Shown: positions 24,997-33,189, numbered from the stretch's first letter. The stretch is DNA of 46,146 bases from Lentisphaerae bacterium ADurb.Bin242 (GCA_002069785.1 MWCA01000045.1:1-46146), one strand, 5' to 3'. The notes: generated by a model from the sequence alone, not told the origin. A program made the numbers and translations.

Positions 24997-26082
24997 ATGA
25001 TCATCGAGCAGCTGAATCTGAAAGACTTCCGGAATTTCAAGGAAGTCTCTCTTGATTTTGATTCCGCCGCCGTTATTTTCGAAGGTGCGAACGGCCAGGG
25101 GAAGACAAGTCTTCTCGAGTCCATTTTTTATCTGGCCAACCTGCGTTCCTTCCGGACGTCCAGGATTCAGGAATTGAAGAGAATCGGGGCGATGAGCTTT
25201 CAGCTTTCCCTGATTTTCACACGTCCGCCCGGATGGAAATCTTTTCTGGAAGTCGAGGCGGGAAATGTGCGCAGTCTGCAACTGGACCATACGCCGGTTT
25301 CCAAAGCCAGCGACTTTACCGGAAAAATCAAGACCGTCGCCTTTCTGCCGGACGATCCCCTGATCATCAACGGACCGTCTATTCTGCGGAGGCGCTTTTT
25401 CGACATGTTCATTTCCATGCTCGACCGGGAGTATTTCACGGCCCTCCAGAATTATTCCTCTGTTCTCCGCTCCCGGAATTTTCTTTTGAAAAATAAAAAC
25501 CGGGACCGGGACATCCTGTATTCCTATTCTTCCGTTCTGGCGGATTCCGGTTCATTGATCGTGCGGAAACGCAAAGCCTACTGTTCCATGCTTTCGGACC
25601 TGATGCATGAAATGATCGGGGAAATCTGCCCGTCCCTTGCGGAATTCGGGATTCGGATGCGCTATCTGAAAGACACGGAGGAAAAAGAATCCTATCTGAA
25701 AAAAACAGACGCGGAACAGTCGAAGGACATTTTCCGCGGATTTACCTCCTTCGGGCCCCACCTGGATGATTTCGAGTTCACCCATGCGACGAAAAATCTT
25801 CGTTCCTTCGGTTCGCGCGGACAGTGCCGCATGGCGTCCCTGGTGTTGAAGCTGGCGGAGCTGGAAGCAGTCCGGAGGACCCAGGGCGCGTTGAAGGACA
25901 CGGTGGTTCTGGTCGACGACGCCACCGGCGACCTGGACACCCGCACCAAAGAGGCGTTTCTGGCTAAAATCGCCTCGGCCGGGCAGACCTTCTTTGCGTT
26001 GACGGAAGTATCGGAGGACCTGAACCTGAAAAAAGCCCGGCGGTTCCGGATTGTCAGCGGGAGCGTCCGGAACGATTTCTGA
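24997..26082 (+). CDS. recF: DNA replication/repair protein RecF
   Basis: This ABC-type ATPase helps load RecA at gapped DNA. The 361-residue protein begins with the RecF strand I-I-E-Q-L-N-L-K-D-F-R-N-F and the Walker A loop G-A-N-G-Q-G-K-T at residues 30-37. A coiled central part contains L-R-R-R-F-F-D-M. The C-terminal head has the signature region F-G-S-R-G-Q and Walker B-type V-L-V-D-D-A-T-G-D-L-D, and length and order fit. It starts one base after the stop of the glycoside hydrolase-like gene, so the two are coupled. Confidence 0.95.
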   Translation: MIIEQLNLKDFRNFKEVSLDFDSAAVIFEGANGQGKTSLLESIFYLANLRSFRTSRIQELKRIGAMSFQLSLIFTRPPGWKSFLEVEAGNVRSLQLDHTPVSKASDFTGKIKTVAFLPDDPLIINGPSILRRRFFDMFISMLDREYFTALQNYSSVLRSRNFLLKNKNRDRDILYSYSSVLADSGSLIVRKRKAYCSMLSDLMHEMIGEICPSLAEFGIRMRYLKDTEEKESYLKKTDAEQSKDIFRGFTSFGPHLDDFEFTHATKNLRSFGSRGQCRMASLVLKLAELEAVRRTQGALKDTVVLVDDATGDLDTRTKEAFLAKIASAGQTFFALTEVSEDLNLKKARRFRIVSGSVRNDF

Positions 26083-26130
26083 TCCGGTGCCGGCTGTCAT
26101 TGCGAAGGCAACGTACTCGGGTGAAAAGAG

Positions 26131-26394
26131 GTATTTAATACTGATTTGCAGCCTTAAGGTTAGTAACAGTCCGATCGGGTTGACCTCAAGGGTACTTTTT
26201 TCTTATGGAAATGACTTCAGAACGATCCTTCGATCAGGCATAACCCGAGGTAGGTTCGTGACTCCGTCGCGAACTGAGTTGACGCAGTTCGGCAGGGGAC
26301 TGCCGAACCTACCCGTTACGTTGCAAAACAAAAATTGGGTTGACCTCAAGATGGCTCTTTGCTATCCTTAAGATTGCAAATTGGTATAAAAACA
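26131..26394. repeat. 264-bp structured intergenic element with terminal inverted repeats
   Basis: The ends are inverted copies: 26144-26159 (ATTTGCAGCCTTAAGG) pairs with 26366-26381 at 14 of 16 positions, and weaker pairing extends to 26131 and 26394. Inside, GGGTTGACCTCAAG occurs twice in the same direction (26177-26190 and 26337-26350). The core has nested inverted repeats: GGTAGGTTCG (26249) with CGAACCTACC (26304), CGAACTG (26270) with CAGTTCG (26285), and CGGCAG (26290) with CTGCCG (26300). No reading frame is visible. It may be a small non-coding mobile or palindromic repeat; this is inferred from shape only. Confidence 0.55.
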
Positions 26395-26432
26395 AACAAA
26401 CTGCTCCGGGAATGGAATTCTCGAAGCAGTTT
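26386..26432 (-). terminator. Intrinsic terminator of the RRM gene
   Basis: On the minus strand AAACTGCT and AGCAGTTT pair, with the stem arms at 26398-26405 and 26425-26432, and a run rich in T follows. It lies about 20 bases after the RRM gene's stop and overlaps the right edge of the repeat element. Confidence 0.6.
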
Positions 26433-26453
26433 GCAAAAAGTGGGAAACAGCTG

Positions 26454-26747
26454 TTACCAGCGGCGTCCGCCTCTGTTGCCGCCGCTGTTGCGCTGGGGGC
26501 GGTCTTCTTTCGGACGGGCTTCGTTGACGGAAAGGGCGCGTCCGTCACGCTGTGTGCCGTTCAGCGCGGCGATGGCCGCATTCGCTTCGTCATTGTTGGG
26601 CATTTCGACAAAGCCGAATCCCTTCGGACGCCCGGAATCGCGGTCCATCACAACGCGTGCGCTGTCCACTTTCCCATACGCCGCGAAAGCGTCATTGAGG
26701 TCGGAGTCTGTCATGGAGTACGGCATGTTACCTACGTAGATATTCAT
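26454..26747 (-). CDS. RNA-binding protein with one RRM domain
   Basis: This 97-residue protein is almost all a single RNA recognition motif. RNP2 is N-I-Y-V-G-N-M-P at the start and RNP1 is K-G-F-G-F-V-E-M near 45-52. A short arginine/glycine-rich tail follows (E-D-R-P-Q-R-N-S-G-G-N-R-G-G-R). The layout is that of the bacterial Rbp proteins known from cyanobacteria and others. The ATG at 26747 has AAGG six bases upstream; an earlier ATG would add 17 poorly conserved residues. It is a single-gene unit with its own terminator. It probably acts as an RNA chaperone; no targets can be inferred. Confidence 0.92.
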   Translation of the reverse strand: MNIYVGNMPYSMTDSDLNDAFAAYGKVDSARVVMDRDSGRPKGFGFVEMPNNDEANAAIAALNGTQRDGRALSVNEARPKEDRPQRNSGGNRGGRRW

Positions 26748-27127
26748 GTTTGCCTTCTGCGGATTTTTCACCGCTTTTCTGCCTTCTCTGAAAAACATTT
26801 GATTTTTGGAAACCTGCGCTGAAAAACATCCGGATAGAAACCTGGAGAAAGCATTTGATACTGAACCTATCGGGATTTTCTGCGGAGAGATATGACTTTC
26901 AGGTCATACTTGAATCGTCGCCGCCTTTGAGGGCAGCCGGAATTTACACCAAAATCAAACCTTCATCACGCCTCCGGCCATACCATTTTCAAAAAGCCAT
27001 TCCCATGAATGACATCATTGTATTCTTACCGGAGACAATTCTATTACAATACACGTGAAAGCCGGATTTGCAATAGCCCGATTGAAAATAAATGAAAACT
27101 TTTTCAAAATAAGGGGAAAATTTGTAA
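26748..27127. other. Gene-free region upstream of the RRM gene
   Basis: No supported gene is visible in these 380 bases. They should hold the RRM gene's promoter and leader on the minus strand, but no clear -35/-10 pair was found. One short inverted repeat (TATGAC at 26891 with GTCATA at 26903) is present. The last part (27060-27127) is very AT-rich. Confidence 0.5.
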
Positions 27128-27161
27128 AAAAAGGATGAACTCCCGAGGGTTCATCCTTTTT
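27128..27161. terminator. Bidirectional intrinsic terminator after the DUF4838 gene
   Basis: A 13-base perfect stem (AAAAAGGATGAAC at 27128-27140 with its complement at 27149-27161) encloses an eight-base loop. The A and T runs make it work in both directions. It lies about 30 bases downstream of the DUF4838 stop on the minus strand. Confidence 0.85.
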
Positions 27162-27191
27162 GCAAAAAGTTCGGTAAAGCGTCCCGGCGTC

Positions 27192-30029
27192 TTACTTTTT
27201 CGGGCTGAGCGAACCGGTGATATAGTCGATTTTCGCATCGGGGGAATACAGATAGACATATCCCTGGAAATACGGCGGGATCTCCACCTCGAACGGGAAT
27301 GTCTGCATTTTATCCGAAAGAACTCCTTTTTCGATCACTTTGAGCTTGATCTCATGCCCGAAGGCTTTTTTGTCATCGGGTTTGCGGACGCAGCCGCTGA
27401 TATGGGAATCCAGGGCGCCTTTTCCGGACGCGGCGATTTCCCCGCGGAGAATCTGCGGATAGTCTCTGGCGGGGGTAAGGTCCATCCAGGAAGCCATCCA
27501 ATGCTTCATTTCGACCGTATTCCGGTTATTCGCGCCTTTGACGATCCCGACCGAATTGCCGCTCCAGTGTTTTACGAATTCGGGCGAGGTATAATTCTTC
27601 TTCTCGTTTTCCTTGACGGGGGCCACTTCCGCGAAATTGCCGTTCATGAACACATTTTTCCCGACGGCAGCGCTGCGGTAACGGGTCTGTTCATGAGGCG
27701 GCGTGGCGTCCAGCCCGATTCCTTCGGTATTGTTCGGCGGCTGGAGGTTGTGGATATTCCGGTAGAAGTGCATCTTCCAGACTTCGCCGTTGCCGATGGA
27801 GTCGCGGCCCATGGCCTTGACCGGGATCCGCATCTCGATCACATAACGGTCCTTGAGCACGCGGGTTTTGATTTCGGCCTTCGAATCATACTGGTCTTTC
27901 TGGTGCATTTTTCCGTCCCAGAGCGTGCCGACGGAATTGACGATGAGCTGGAAGGAATCGCCGGTGTTCGGCGGCTGGAAAAAGGTTTCGACGGAATCGT
28001 CCTGCCAGACGTTGCCGTCGCGTTCCGCCGTGTTGGCGACGAGCTTGCCCCAGGCGTGTTCCGTCATGGCTTCGATGCCGACGTACCAGTTGTCCGAATC
28101 GTAGAGAACCCGGATGCGGGTTTCTTCGATGGGTTCCTCTTTGGTCTTCATGTCCTTGAATCCGGTGACGAAAGAGGCGCCGCGCCAGGCGTCCTCGTCC
28201 AGCACTCCGTCGATGGTGATTTTTCCGTTGGCTTTTGCAACGGGGATGTGATTCTGTCCGGCGGAGACTTTTTTGAGCTCCTCCGCACCGGCGATCCAGT
28301 ATTTTTTCAGGAAAAATTCATCGTTTCCGATGCGCTTGAGGAGAATTCGGTCGCCGTCGGCCAGTTTTTTCGCTTCTTCGAGATAGCCGAGCAGACGTTT
28401 TTCCGCTCCGGGAACCGTCAGGCAATAGGCATAGCGTTTCGGTCCGCCGTAGAGGGCGTGCCCGGGCGCGGTCTCCCAGAGCTCGCGGCGGTATTTCTGG
28501 TACTTCTTCATGGGTTCGGCGGCCGCCCCGTAGTAAAGAGTATAAGCCTCGTCCATCAGGCGGCCGATATCGAGATCGGCGTTCCACATGAGCTTGGCGG
28601 CGGCCCAGTAAAGCGGCCAGTTGGAAAGCGGATACTGGGCATCGGGATAGGTGCAGTCTTCATGCCACGAAGTGAAGTTCATTTTCTTGAAGAATTGCAT
28701 ATCTTTCGCAAGGACATATTCCATCGGAGTATACGGGGAATTCGCGGAACAGTAATACTCGAAGAATCCGATTTTGGTTCCCAGTTTTTTCCATCGCATG
28801 AATTCATCATGGAAAAACTTGTTGCAGTCGCTGTTCGGATCGTCGAACGCATGGACATAGCACCGTTGATGCGGGCAATAGACGCCGAGCATCCGTTTGT
28901 CGTATTGGAAGCCTTTGATGTCCGGGAACGGGCGGAACTGGGAATACATGTCATACGTGAGTTTCGCGTCCGGATTGCGCTTCAGGACGGCTTCGGAAAC
29001 CAGCGAGCTGAAACGGTGGGCCAGCGTGGTGTAGGAGAATTTTCCGGTCGTGTCGCCGGTACCCATCTTGACGCATTCGGGACACATGCACCAGCCGTCG
29101 GTGGAATCGTGATAGCTGATGCTGTATTTGCCTCCATAGGCGGTATGGCGGGTCACATAATCGATGACCATTTTCTGGACGGCCGGATTGGAGAGACACC
29201 GCTGCGAGCGTTCCTCGCAGACGCGCTTGTCCTTTTTGAGCGGAAAATATTCCGGATGCGCCGCGAAAAGTTTCTTCGGAACCGCCTGCTCGAAAGTCAG
29301 GTGTCCGCCGCCGCCGATGGGCTTGTTGCCGCAGGTCGCCTTGTCGAGCTGGAGACGCGTCTTGTCGGAATAGGCGTGGTTGATGTTCCAGTTGTATTTG
29401 CTGCGGGTGAGCCAGGTCTCGAAATTCTCAAAGTCGAAGGGAAGCACCGATTTAGTCCAGGCGCCCATGGTGCGCTGAGCCATCCACGGCTGGCGGAAAT
29501 CGTCGATTTCACCCAGCCGGATGGTTTTATTTTTCGGGCAGTATTCACCTTCCTCTCCGGCGTGGAACCAGCGGACGCCGAGATAGTCTTCGATAAAGGC
29601 GAGCGTTCCGTAAAGGACCGCCTGCGGCGTTTTTCCGGCGATGAAAATGAATTTGCCGCCGGAAGCATCGCTCTTGATGTAGAAAGCGTCGGGATTGTCT
29701 GTTGCCTCGAGTTTTGCCTTGACCGCGTCGGGCAGAAGATGCTTGCCGTTTTCGAGCGTGACGGGCAGGATTTCAACGGTTTCGGGAGTATCGGAGGTGC
29801 TTCGCCAGAATACTCCCGGGTAAGTGGTCCGCTTCACGTGGGCGCCGGAGATCTTCCGGATATACTCCTGGAGCTCGGTCACGGCCATGAATTCGGGCGC
29901 GGCCGGATTCGGATTTGACTGGATGCGGGCATTGGGTTTTCCGTTGTCCGCCAGCGTATAGTCCGCGCCGGAAACGGCCAGGGAACACATGGAAACGGCT
30001 AGGAGTGATGCAAATCCTTTTGCAGTCAT
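27192..30029 (-). CDS. Secreted DUF4838/GH67-N-like protein with CBM9-like tail
   Basis: This 945-residue exported protein begins with a signal peptide (about 1-21, ending A-V-S-G-A). The next 130 residues resemble the N-terminal domain of alpha-glucuronidases (A-V-T-E-L-Q-E-Y-I-R-K-I-S-G-A). The large central part (about 180-560) matches DUF4838, with S-Y-H-D-S-T-D-G-W-C-M-C-P-E-C and P-L-Y-W-A-A-A-K-L-M-W-N. The C-terminal part begins I-T-I-D-G-V-L-D-E-D-A-W (about 626-640), a CBM9-like sugar-binding pattern. It is probably a periplasmic or extracellular glycan-degrading protein; the catalytic residues are not established for this family. It follows the pseudopilin gene by 28 bases with AAAGGA upstream and likely shares the LacI-controlled transcript. 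Confidence 0.85.
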   Translation of the reverse strand: MTAKGFASLLAVSMCSLAVSGADYTLADNGKPNARIQSNPNPAAPEFMAVTELQEYIRKISGAHVKRTTYPGVFWRSTSDTPETVEILPVTLENGKHLLPDAVKAKLEATDNPDAFYIKSDASGGKFIFIAGKTPQAVLYGTLAFIEDYLGVRWFHAGEEGEYCPKNKTIRLGEIDDFRQPWMAQRTMGAWTKSVLPFDFENFETWLTRSKYNWNINHAYSDKTRLQLDKATCGNKPIGGGGHLTFEQAVPKKLFAAHPEYFPLKKDKRVCEERSQRCLSNPAVQKMVIDYVTRHTAYGGKYSISYHDSTDGWCMCPECVKMGTGDTTGKFSYTTLAHRFSSLVSEAVLKRNPDAKLTYDMYSQFRPFPDIKGFQYDKRMLGVYCPHQRCYVHAFDDPNSDCNKFFHDEFMRWKKLGTKIGFFEYYCSANSPYTPMEYVLAKDMQFFKKMNFTSWHEDCTYPDAQYPLSNWPLYWAAAKLMWNADLDIGRLMDEAYTLYYGAAAEPMKKYQKYRRELWETAPGHALYGGPKRYAYCLTVPGAEKRLLGYLEEAKKLADGDRILLKRIGNDEFFLKKYWIAGAEELKKVSAGQNHIPVAKANGKITIDGVLDEDAWRGASFVTGFKDMKTKEEPIEETRIRVLYDSDNWYVGIEAMTEHAWGKLVANTAERDGNVWQDDSVETFFQPPNTGDSFQLIVNSVGTLWDGKMHQKDQYDSKAEIKTRVLKDRYVIEMRIPVKAMGRDSIGNGEVWKMHFYRNIHNLQPPNNTEGIGLDATPPHEQTRYRSAAVGKNVFMNGNFAEVAPVKENEKKNYTSPEFVKHWSGNSVGIVKGANNRNTVEMKHWMASWMDLTPARDYPQILRGEIAASGKGALDSHISGCVRKPDDKKAFGHEIKLKVIEKGVLSDKMQTFPFEVEIPPYFQGYVYLYSPDAKIDYITGSLSPKK

Positions 30030-30057
30030 GATGTTTTCCTTTCAGGTCCTGTTTTTA

Positions 30058-30828
30058 TTACAGATTGTTGATGTTGACGCTCCGGTCGGGGCATCCGTTG
30101 GCCGGCCATGAATACCAGATGGTGTTGACGCGGTAAACTCCCATCTGGCTGTGGTGTGTGTTGCGGGCGCTTCCGTCGCAGAAAAGCAGGTTCACCCCTC
30201 CGCGATGAAAATATCGAAAATACGAATCGCTGTAGCTGCTGCTGCACATGACCAGTCCGAGCGCGGAGGGGAAGTTGGCCGACCCCGGCTTGAAAAAGGT
30301 TGCGGTTCCGACGGGATTTTTGGTCGGGACTTTCTCCGCGATCCACCCGTTCCGGTATTTCCGGTAATATTGAGGGAAACCGATCGGGGTGTCTTTGTTC
30401 CCGATGAGGTGGTAACTGGTTCCCGCCGTAAAATAAAGATTTCCGTTCATGTAGTTGGCGGTTTTGCTCTCCACCACATAGTTGATGGCCTCTTCGCAGA
30501 CAAAAGGTCGGTTGATCCATTTGGTGGAGTCGTACCTCCAGATTCCGACGTTGGCAAACAGCATCACGAAACTGGCGTAATAATCGTTTTTGATGTAAGA
30601 TTCTCCCGGGACCCAGTCCTTGTAGTCGCCTTCATAGATTTTGAATCCGATGTAAATCTGTTTCAGCTTGCTGATGCACTCGACGCTCCGGGCTGTTTTC
30701 TTTGCCTGGTTCAGCGCGGGCAGCAGCATGGCGGCCAGAATCGCGATGATCGCAACCACGACCAGGAGTTCGATCAGTGTAAAACGACGGTTCCCGATGA
30801 CATGCTTTTTTGTTCCTGAAGTGATCAT
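30058..30828 (-). CDS. Pseudopilin-like protein with prepilin leader and H-X9-DG motif
   Basis: This 256-residue protein has the leader [20 protein letters not shown] near 14-33, a type IV prepilin/type II secretion pattern: a cleavage site before phenylalanine, then a hydrophobic helix. Near the C-terminus [12 protein letters not shown] gives the H-X9-DG motif found in large families of Planctomycetes-Verrucomicrobia-Chlamydiae bacteria. The start at 30828 has GGAGG seven bases upstream; an ATG six codons earlier does not. It sits between the LacI-type regulator (14 bases) and the DUF4838 gene. The role is unknown, perhaps a surface or secretion-linked partner. Confidence 0.88.
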   Translation of the reverse strand: MITSGTKKHVIGNRRFTLIELLVVVAIIAILAAMLLPALNQAKKTARSVECISKLKQIYIGFKIYEGDYKDWVPGESYIKNDYYASFVMLFANVGIWRYDSTKWINRPFVCEEAINYVVESKTANYMNGNLYFTAGTSYHLIGNKDTPIGFPQYYRKYRNGWIAEKVPTKNPVGTATFFKPGSANFPSALGLVMCSSSYSDSYFRYFHRGGVNLLFCDGSARNTHHSQMGVYRVNTIWYSWPANGCPDRSVNINNL

Positions 30829-30842
30829 AACAGTTCCTCCAT

Positions 30843-31874
30843 TCATTGATTTATATTTTTAACGGACTTCCGAATAAAAAGCTTCGGTGGAATTAGACAA
30901 TTGTTTTCCGCATCAGGTTTCATTCTGCCGGGTAATCCGAAAAGAACCTTGACCGCCTGTTCGCCGTATTCAGTGTTTGAAATGGCCGGCCCGACGCTGC
31001 TGAGTTCGGAATGCGCTATCATACAGACGTTTTCACTGTTTCCAAACCCGAAAACGGAAATATCATCCGGAACCGTCATCCCCATCTCGAAGACAATATT
31101 CTCGATGACGGCGCCGCCCCAATCGCTGATGGCGAAAACAGCGGTCGGGCGCTTTTCCTTCGGCATGGAAAGGAAATCTTTCGCATATCCGCGGAAATCT
31201 TCCGTACAGCCCAGCCACTTCGGATCGGGCATGATTCCGGCCTGTTTCAGAGCGTGGATGAACCCGTTGTGGCGTTCGAGGATGTATTTCCGTCCGAAAT
31301 CATTTTCCGAACGCAGATCATGCTGGGCGCAGGAAAGGGCGATTCTCCGGTGTCCGCACCGGATCAGGTAGTCCGTCGCCATTTCCGCGGCGGCGAAGTT
31401 GTCGATGTTGATGGCCGGGAATTCCCCGTGCGAATATTCGGAAACATAAACCAGGCGGATGCCGTTTTTCCGGGCGAAAGCCGCGGCTTTTTCGCGGAGG
31501 GTGTTACAGGCGGAAAGGACGATCACATTCTTGATCTGGTTTTCCATGATCTTCGAAAAGGTTTTTTCCGGTTCGGAATCGGGATAGAGTTTAACGTCAA
31601 ACCCGCATTTCATGGCTTCGCGCATGATGCCGGTAAATTGCATCGCGCTGTATTCGTTGTCGGAGAGAATGATTCCGATGGTTTTGGCGATGCCCGTCCG
31701 GATGGCAACGGCCAGTTGATTGCGGTGATATCCGAGCTCATCCGCAATCCGCTGAATCCGGAGACGTGTTTCCTCGCGGAGACGCATCGCTTCCGGGTGG
31801 TTGCGCAACGTCCGCGAGACGGATCCCACGTCCACTTTCGCCAGTCTTGCGATGTCTTTGATCGTGACCGCCAT
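30843..31874 (-). CDS. LacI-family transcriptional regulator
   Basis: This 343-residue regulator has the LacI helix-turn-helix at the start ([20 protein letters not shown]), the hinge R-N-Q-L-A-V-A, and a periplasmic-binding-protein-like sensor domain (about 60-343). It starts at the ATG at 31874, just before the first helix; 19 extra residues upstream are unlikely. It is transcribed toward the pseudopilin and DUF4838 genes, probably as one operon. A 16-base near-palindrome with central CG lies at the likely start of transcription, so it probably represses itself and the two genes behind it. The inducer is likely a sugar but not known. Confidence 0.92.
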   Translation of the reverse strand: MAVTIKDIARLAKVDVGSVSRTLRNHPEAMRLREETRLRIQRIADELGYHRNQLAVAIRTGIAKTIGIILSDNEYSAMQFTGIMREAMKCGFDVKLYPDSEPEKTFSKIMENQIKNVIVLSACNTLREKAAAFARKNGIRLVYVSEYSHGEFPAINIDNFAAAEMATDYLIRCGHRRIALSCAQHDLRSENDFGRKYILERHNGFIHALKQAGIMPDPKWLGCTEDFRGYAKDFLSMPKEKRPTAVFAISDWGGAVIENIVFEMGMTVPDDISVFGFGNSENVCMIAHSELSSVGPAISNTEYGEQAVKVLFGLPGRMKPDAENNCLIPPKLFIRKSVKNINQ

Positions 31875-31913
31875 GACTTGTTTTTCCAATGTTTTTAAAA
31901 CTGATTTTAAGTA

Positions 31914-31929
31914 GCCCAAACGTATGGGC
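31914..31929. promoter_or_regulatory. Probable LacI-type operator
   Basis: GCCCAAACGTATGGGC is a 16-base near-perfect palindrome with central CG, typical of LacI-family sites; only one pair is mismatched. It begins about nine bases downstream of the -10 element, covering or following the expected start of transcription. Confidence 0.65.
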
Positions 31930-31937
31930 ATGGAGAG

Positions 31938-31965
31938 AATATAGCACCGTCGGAAGATTTGTCAA
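31938..31965 (-). promoter_or_regulatory. Promoter of the LacI-pseudopilin-DUF4838 operon
   Basis: On the minus strand TTGACA (31965-31960) and TATATT (31943-31938) are 16 bases apart, close to consensus. It lies about 64 bases before the chosen LacI start. Confidence 0.75.
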
Positions 31966-32021
31966 GCCGAGAATATAATTTTTTTCCGGACGGTGATTTT
32001 CAAAACATTTTTCAATTCAAT

Positions 32022-32049
32022 TTGCATTTTCCAATTTTGGCAGTAAATT
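32022..32049 (+). promoter_or_regulatory. Candidate plus-strand promoter in front of the orphan terminator
   Basis: TTGCAT (32022-32027) and TAAATT (32044-32049) lie 16 bases apart. If used, it would start RNA directly at the hairpin below. Weak evidence. Confidence 0.25.
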
Positions 32050-32053
32050 ACGA

Positions 32054-32095
32054 CCTTGTCAGTTGTTAGGACTGGAACAACTGACAAGGTTTTTT
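32054..32095 (+). terminator. Strong plus-strand hairpin terminator with no upstream gene
   Basis: CCTTGTCAGTTGTT (32054-32067) pairs perfectly over 14 bases with 32076-32089, with an eight-base loop and then a run of T. On the plus strand it is a textbook intrinsic terminator, but no plus-strand gene lies upstream. It separates the LacI promoter from the end of the immunity-like array and might also slow transcription from the other side. Confidence 0.7.
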
Positions 32096-32190
32096 CATAA
32101 AAAATGATGTTGAAGCGACCTTGCTCTATTCCTGATTTTTGGTGGAATCTTCCTTTTGCGAAACGCGGACAAATTATTTTTCAGACAGGA

Positions 32191-32463
32191 TTATTCCGTA
32201 ATGATCAAATCTTTTTTCGACAAATTCATCAGGATTTCCCGTATGGTTGTTCCTCTGGGAGAAGCGTTCAGGAATGCTTCGATTAAACCCTCCCCGGTTT
32301 CAGAAAAATAGAATTCCTCCGATTCATGCGTTTTACGGTCTTCCACAAGAATATATCGGCCACAATAACTGATCTGATATTCATACCCGGCAAATCGGAA
32401 AAAAATCTCATTCGTCGATTCCATTCCAATCCATTCAAGAAAAACATCCAACGTTTTTTTCAT
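32191..32463 (-). CDS. Small immunity-like protein, member 1 of a local family
   Basis: This is a 90-residue soluble protein of no known family. It shares two features with its neighbours at 32464, 32883 and 34051: an aromatic-glycine strand (F-A-G-Y-E-Y-Q-I, near 24-31) and a late helix (T-T-I-R-E-I-L). This suggests one fold that has diverged. The ATG directly follows the TGA of the preceding gene, so translation is coupled. It has no signal peptide. An immunity protein for a toxin is inferred from size, clustering and the toxin-like tails nearby, not from a recognised domain. Confidence 0.6.
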   Translation of the reverse strand: MKKTLDVFLEWIGMESTNEIFFRFAGYEYQISYCGRYILVEDRKTHESEEFYFSETGEGLIEAFLNASPRGTTIREILMNLSKKDLIITE

Positions 32464-32736
32464 TCAGAACCAGAGAAAGTCTTTGAGTTCGATCCGATTG
32501 AAAACCTGCCGCAAAGACAGCCCGTCGGCGATAACGGATTTATCCATCATATCCTCCATGGATGGATATCCTCCGACGAGTACGTCATCTCCTTGATTAT
32601 TTACGATGTAAATAGCATATATCCCGTCGCCATGATCTCCTACGGCCTGGTATTGAATCCCTTTATAAGCCAACTCAACGAAATCCATGCTGCCGTATTC
32701 TTTGAGGTATTTCCAGAAATGTTGTTCTACTCCCAT
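32464..32736 (-). CDS. Small immunity-like protein, member 2
   Basis: This 90-residue protein has the family features Y-K-G-I-Q-Y-Q-A near 24-31 and G-L-S-L-R-Q-V-F near 71-78, and ends D-F-L-W-F. Its start overlaps a toxin-like tail that ends at 32727 by ten bases, the same kind of overlap as at 34314-34317. Its last 89 bases recur almost unchanged at 33701-33789. It is probably the immunity partner of the toxin remnant upstream (inference). Confidence 0.65.
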   Translation of the reverse strand: MGVEQHFWKYLKEYGSMDFVELAYKGIQYQAVGDHGDGIYAIYIVNNQGDDVLVGGYPSMEDMMDKSVIADGLSLRQVFNRIELKDFLWF

Positions 32737-32882
32737 TTTATCTTATCTCCATTTTCAAGTTTGTCAAGAACAGGTTTGAGTTGACGTTTTTCGGCCGAAT
32801 TCGGCAGGATGTGCTCTACTTGTCGTTTCCCGTTTTCCCATCGGTGAATACCGGAAAATGGACTCTCCGCTTTTCTTCGGGC
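32727..32882 (-). pseudogene. Remnant C-terminal tail of a toxin-like protein
   Basis: On the minus strand the frame directly after the stop of the gene at 32883 is open for about 51 codons and has no start of its own. It contains S-G-I-H-R-W-E-N-G-K and S-A-E-K-R-Q-L-K-P-V-L. These line up with V-H-I-H-K-W-N-G and P-A-E-K-K-K-Y-E-T-I-L of the intact toxin-like gene at 34314. It ends with TAG ten bases inside the next immunity-like gene. It looks like the cut-off end of a second toxin gene. Confidence 0.5.
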
Positions 32883-33094
32883 TCAATACCAATACGAAGG
32901 AATTTCTTCACATCTTATAGAGCCCCATAATTCGCGCAATGATTTGTCTCCTGGTAAGACTTTCGCATCAAGCGTAATCTCAATGTCTTTTGGAAAACTG
33001 TATTCATGGTATTTCCCGCTTTTATCTGTATAACAAATAAAATGCCCTTCGGAAACCTGATATTCAACGCCGTCATATTCAAATTCGACGCAGT
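32851..33094. repeat. Duplicated unit A, copy 1
   Basis: These 244 bases recur at 34020-34262 with about ten substitutions and one single-base indel (by eye). The unit covers the last three quarters of an immunity-like gene and about 30 bases of its 3' flank. The match stops abruptly inside the gene's 5' part. Confidence 0.9.
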
Positions 33095-33152
33095 TAAACC
33101 TTTCCGGGGAATTAATATACTCCAGAAAACGATCAAGAAAAGTTTTTCCCAT
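32883..33152 (-). CDS. Small immunity-like protein, member 3
   Basis: This 89-residue protein is nearly identical in its last 65 residues to the gene at 34051 but differs in the first 22. It shows Y-D-G-V-E-Y-Q-V near 26-33 and D-K-S-L-R-E-L-W near 69-76, ending S-Y-W-Y. GAGG lies close to the ATG. Judging by the abrupt loss of similarity, the N-terminal part was either exchanged or has evolved quickly, as expected where partner recognition changes. The function is inferred as immunity. Confidence 0.68.
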   Translation of the reverse strand: MGKTFLDRFLEYINSPERFNCVEFEYDGVEYQVSEGHFICYTDKSGKYHEYSFPKDIEITLDAKVLPGDKSLRELWGSIRCEEIPSYWY

Positions 33153-33189
33153 ATCCTCAATCCTATTCTCCTGGGTGCTACTGCCGGTT

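Noticed and set aside
27135..29918. Open frame of 927 codons on the plus strand, opposite the DUF4838 gene
   Set aside because: It is the reverse-frame shadow of a strongly supported secreted protein with signal peptide and conserved domains; it has no start site or recognisable domain of its own.
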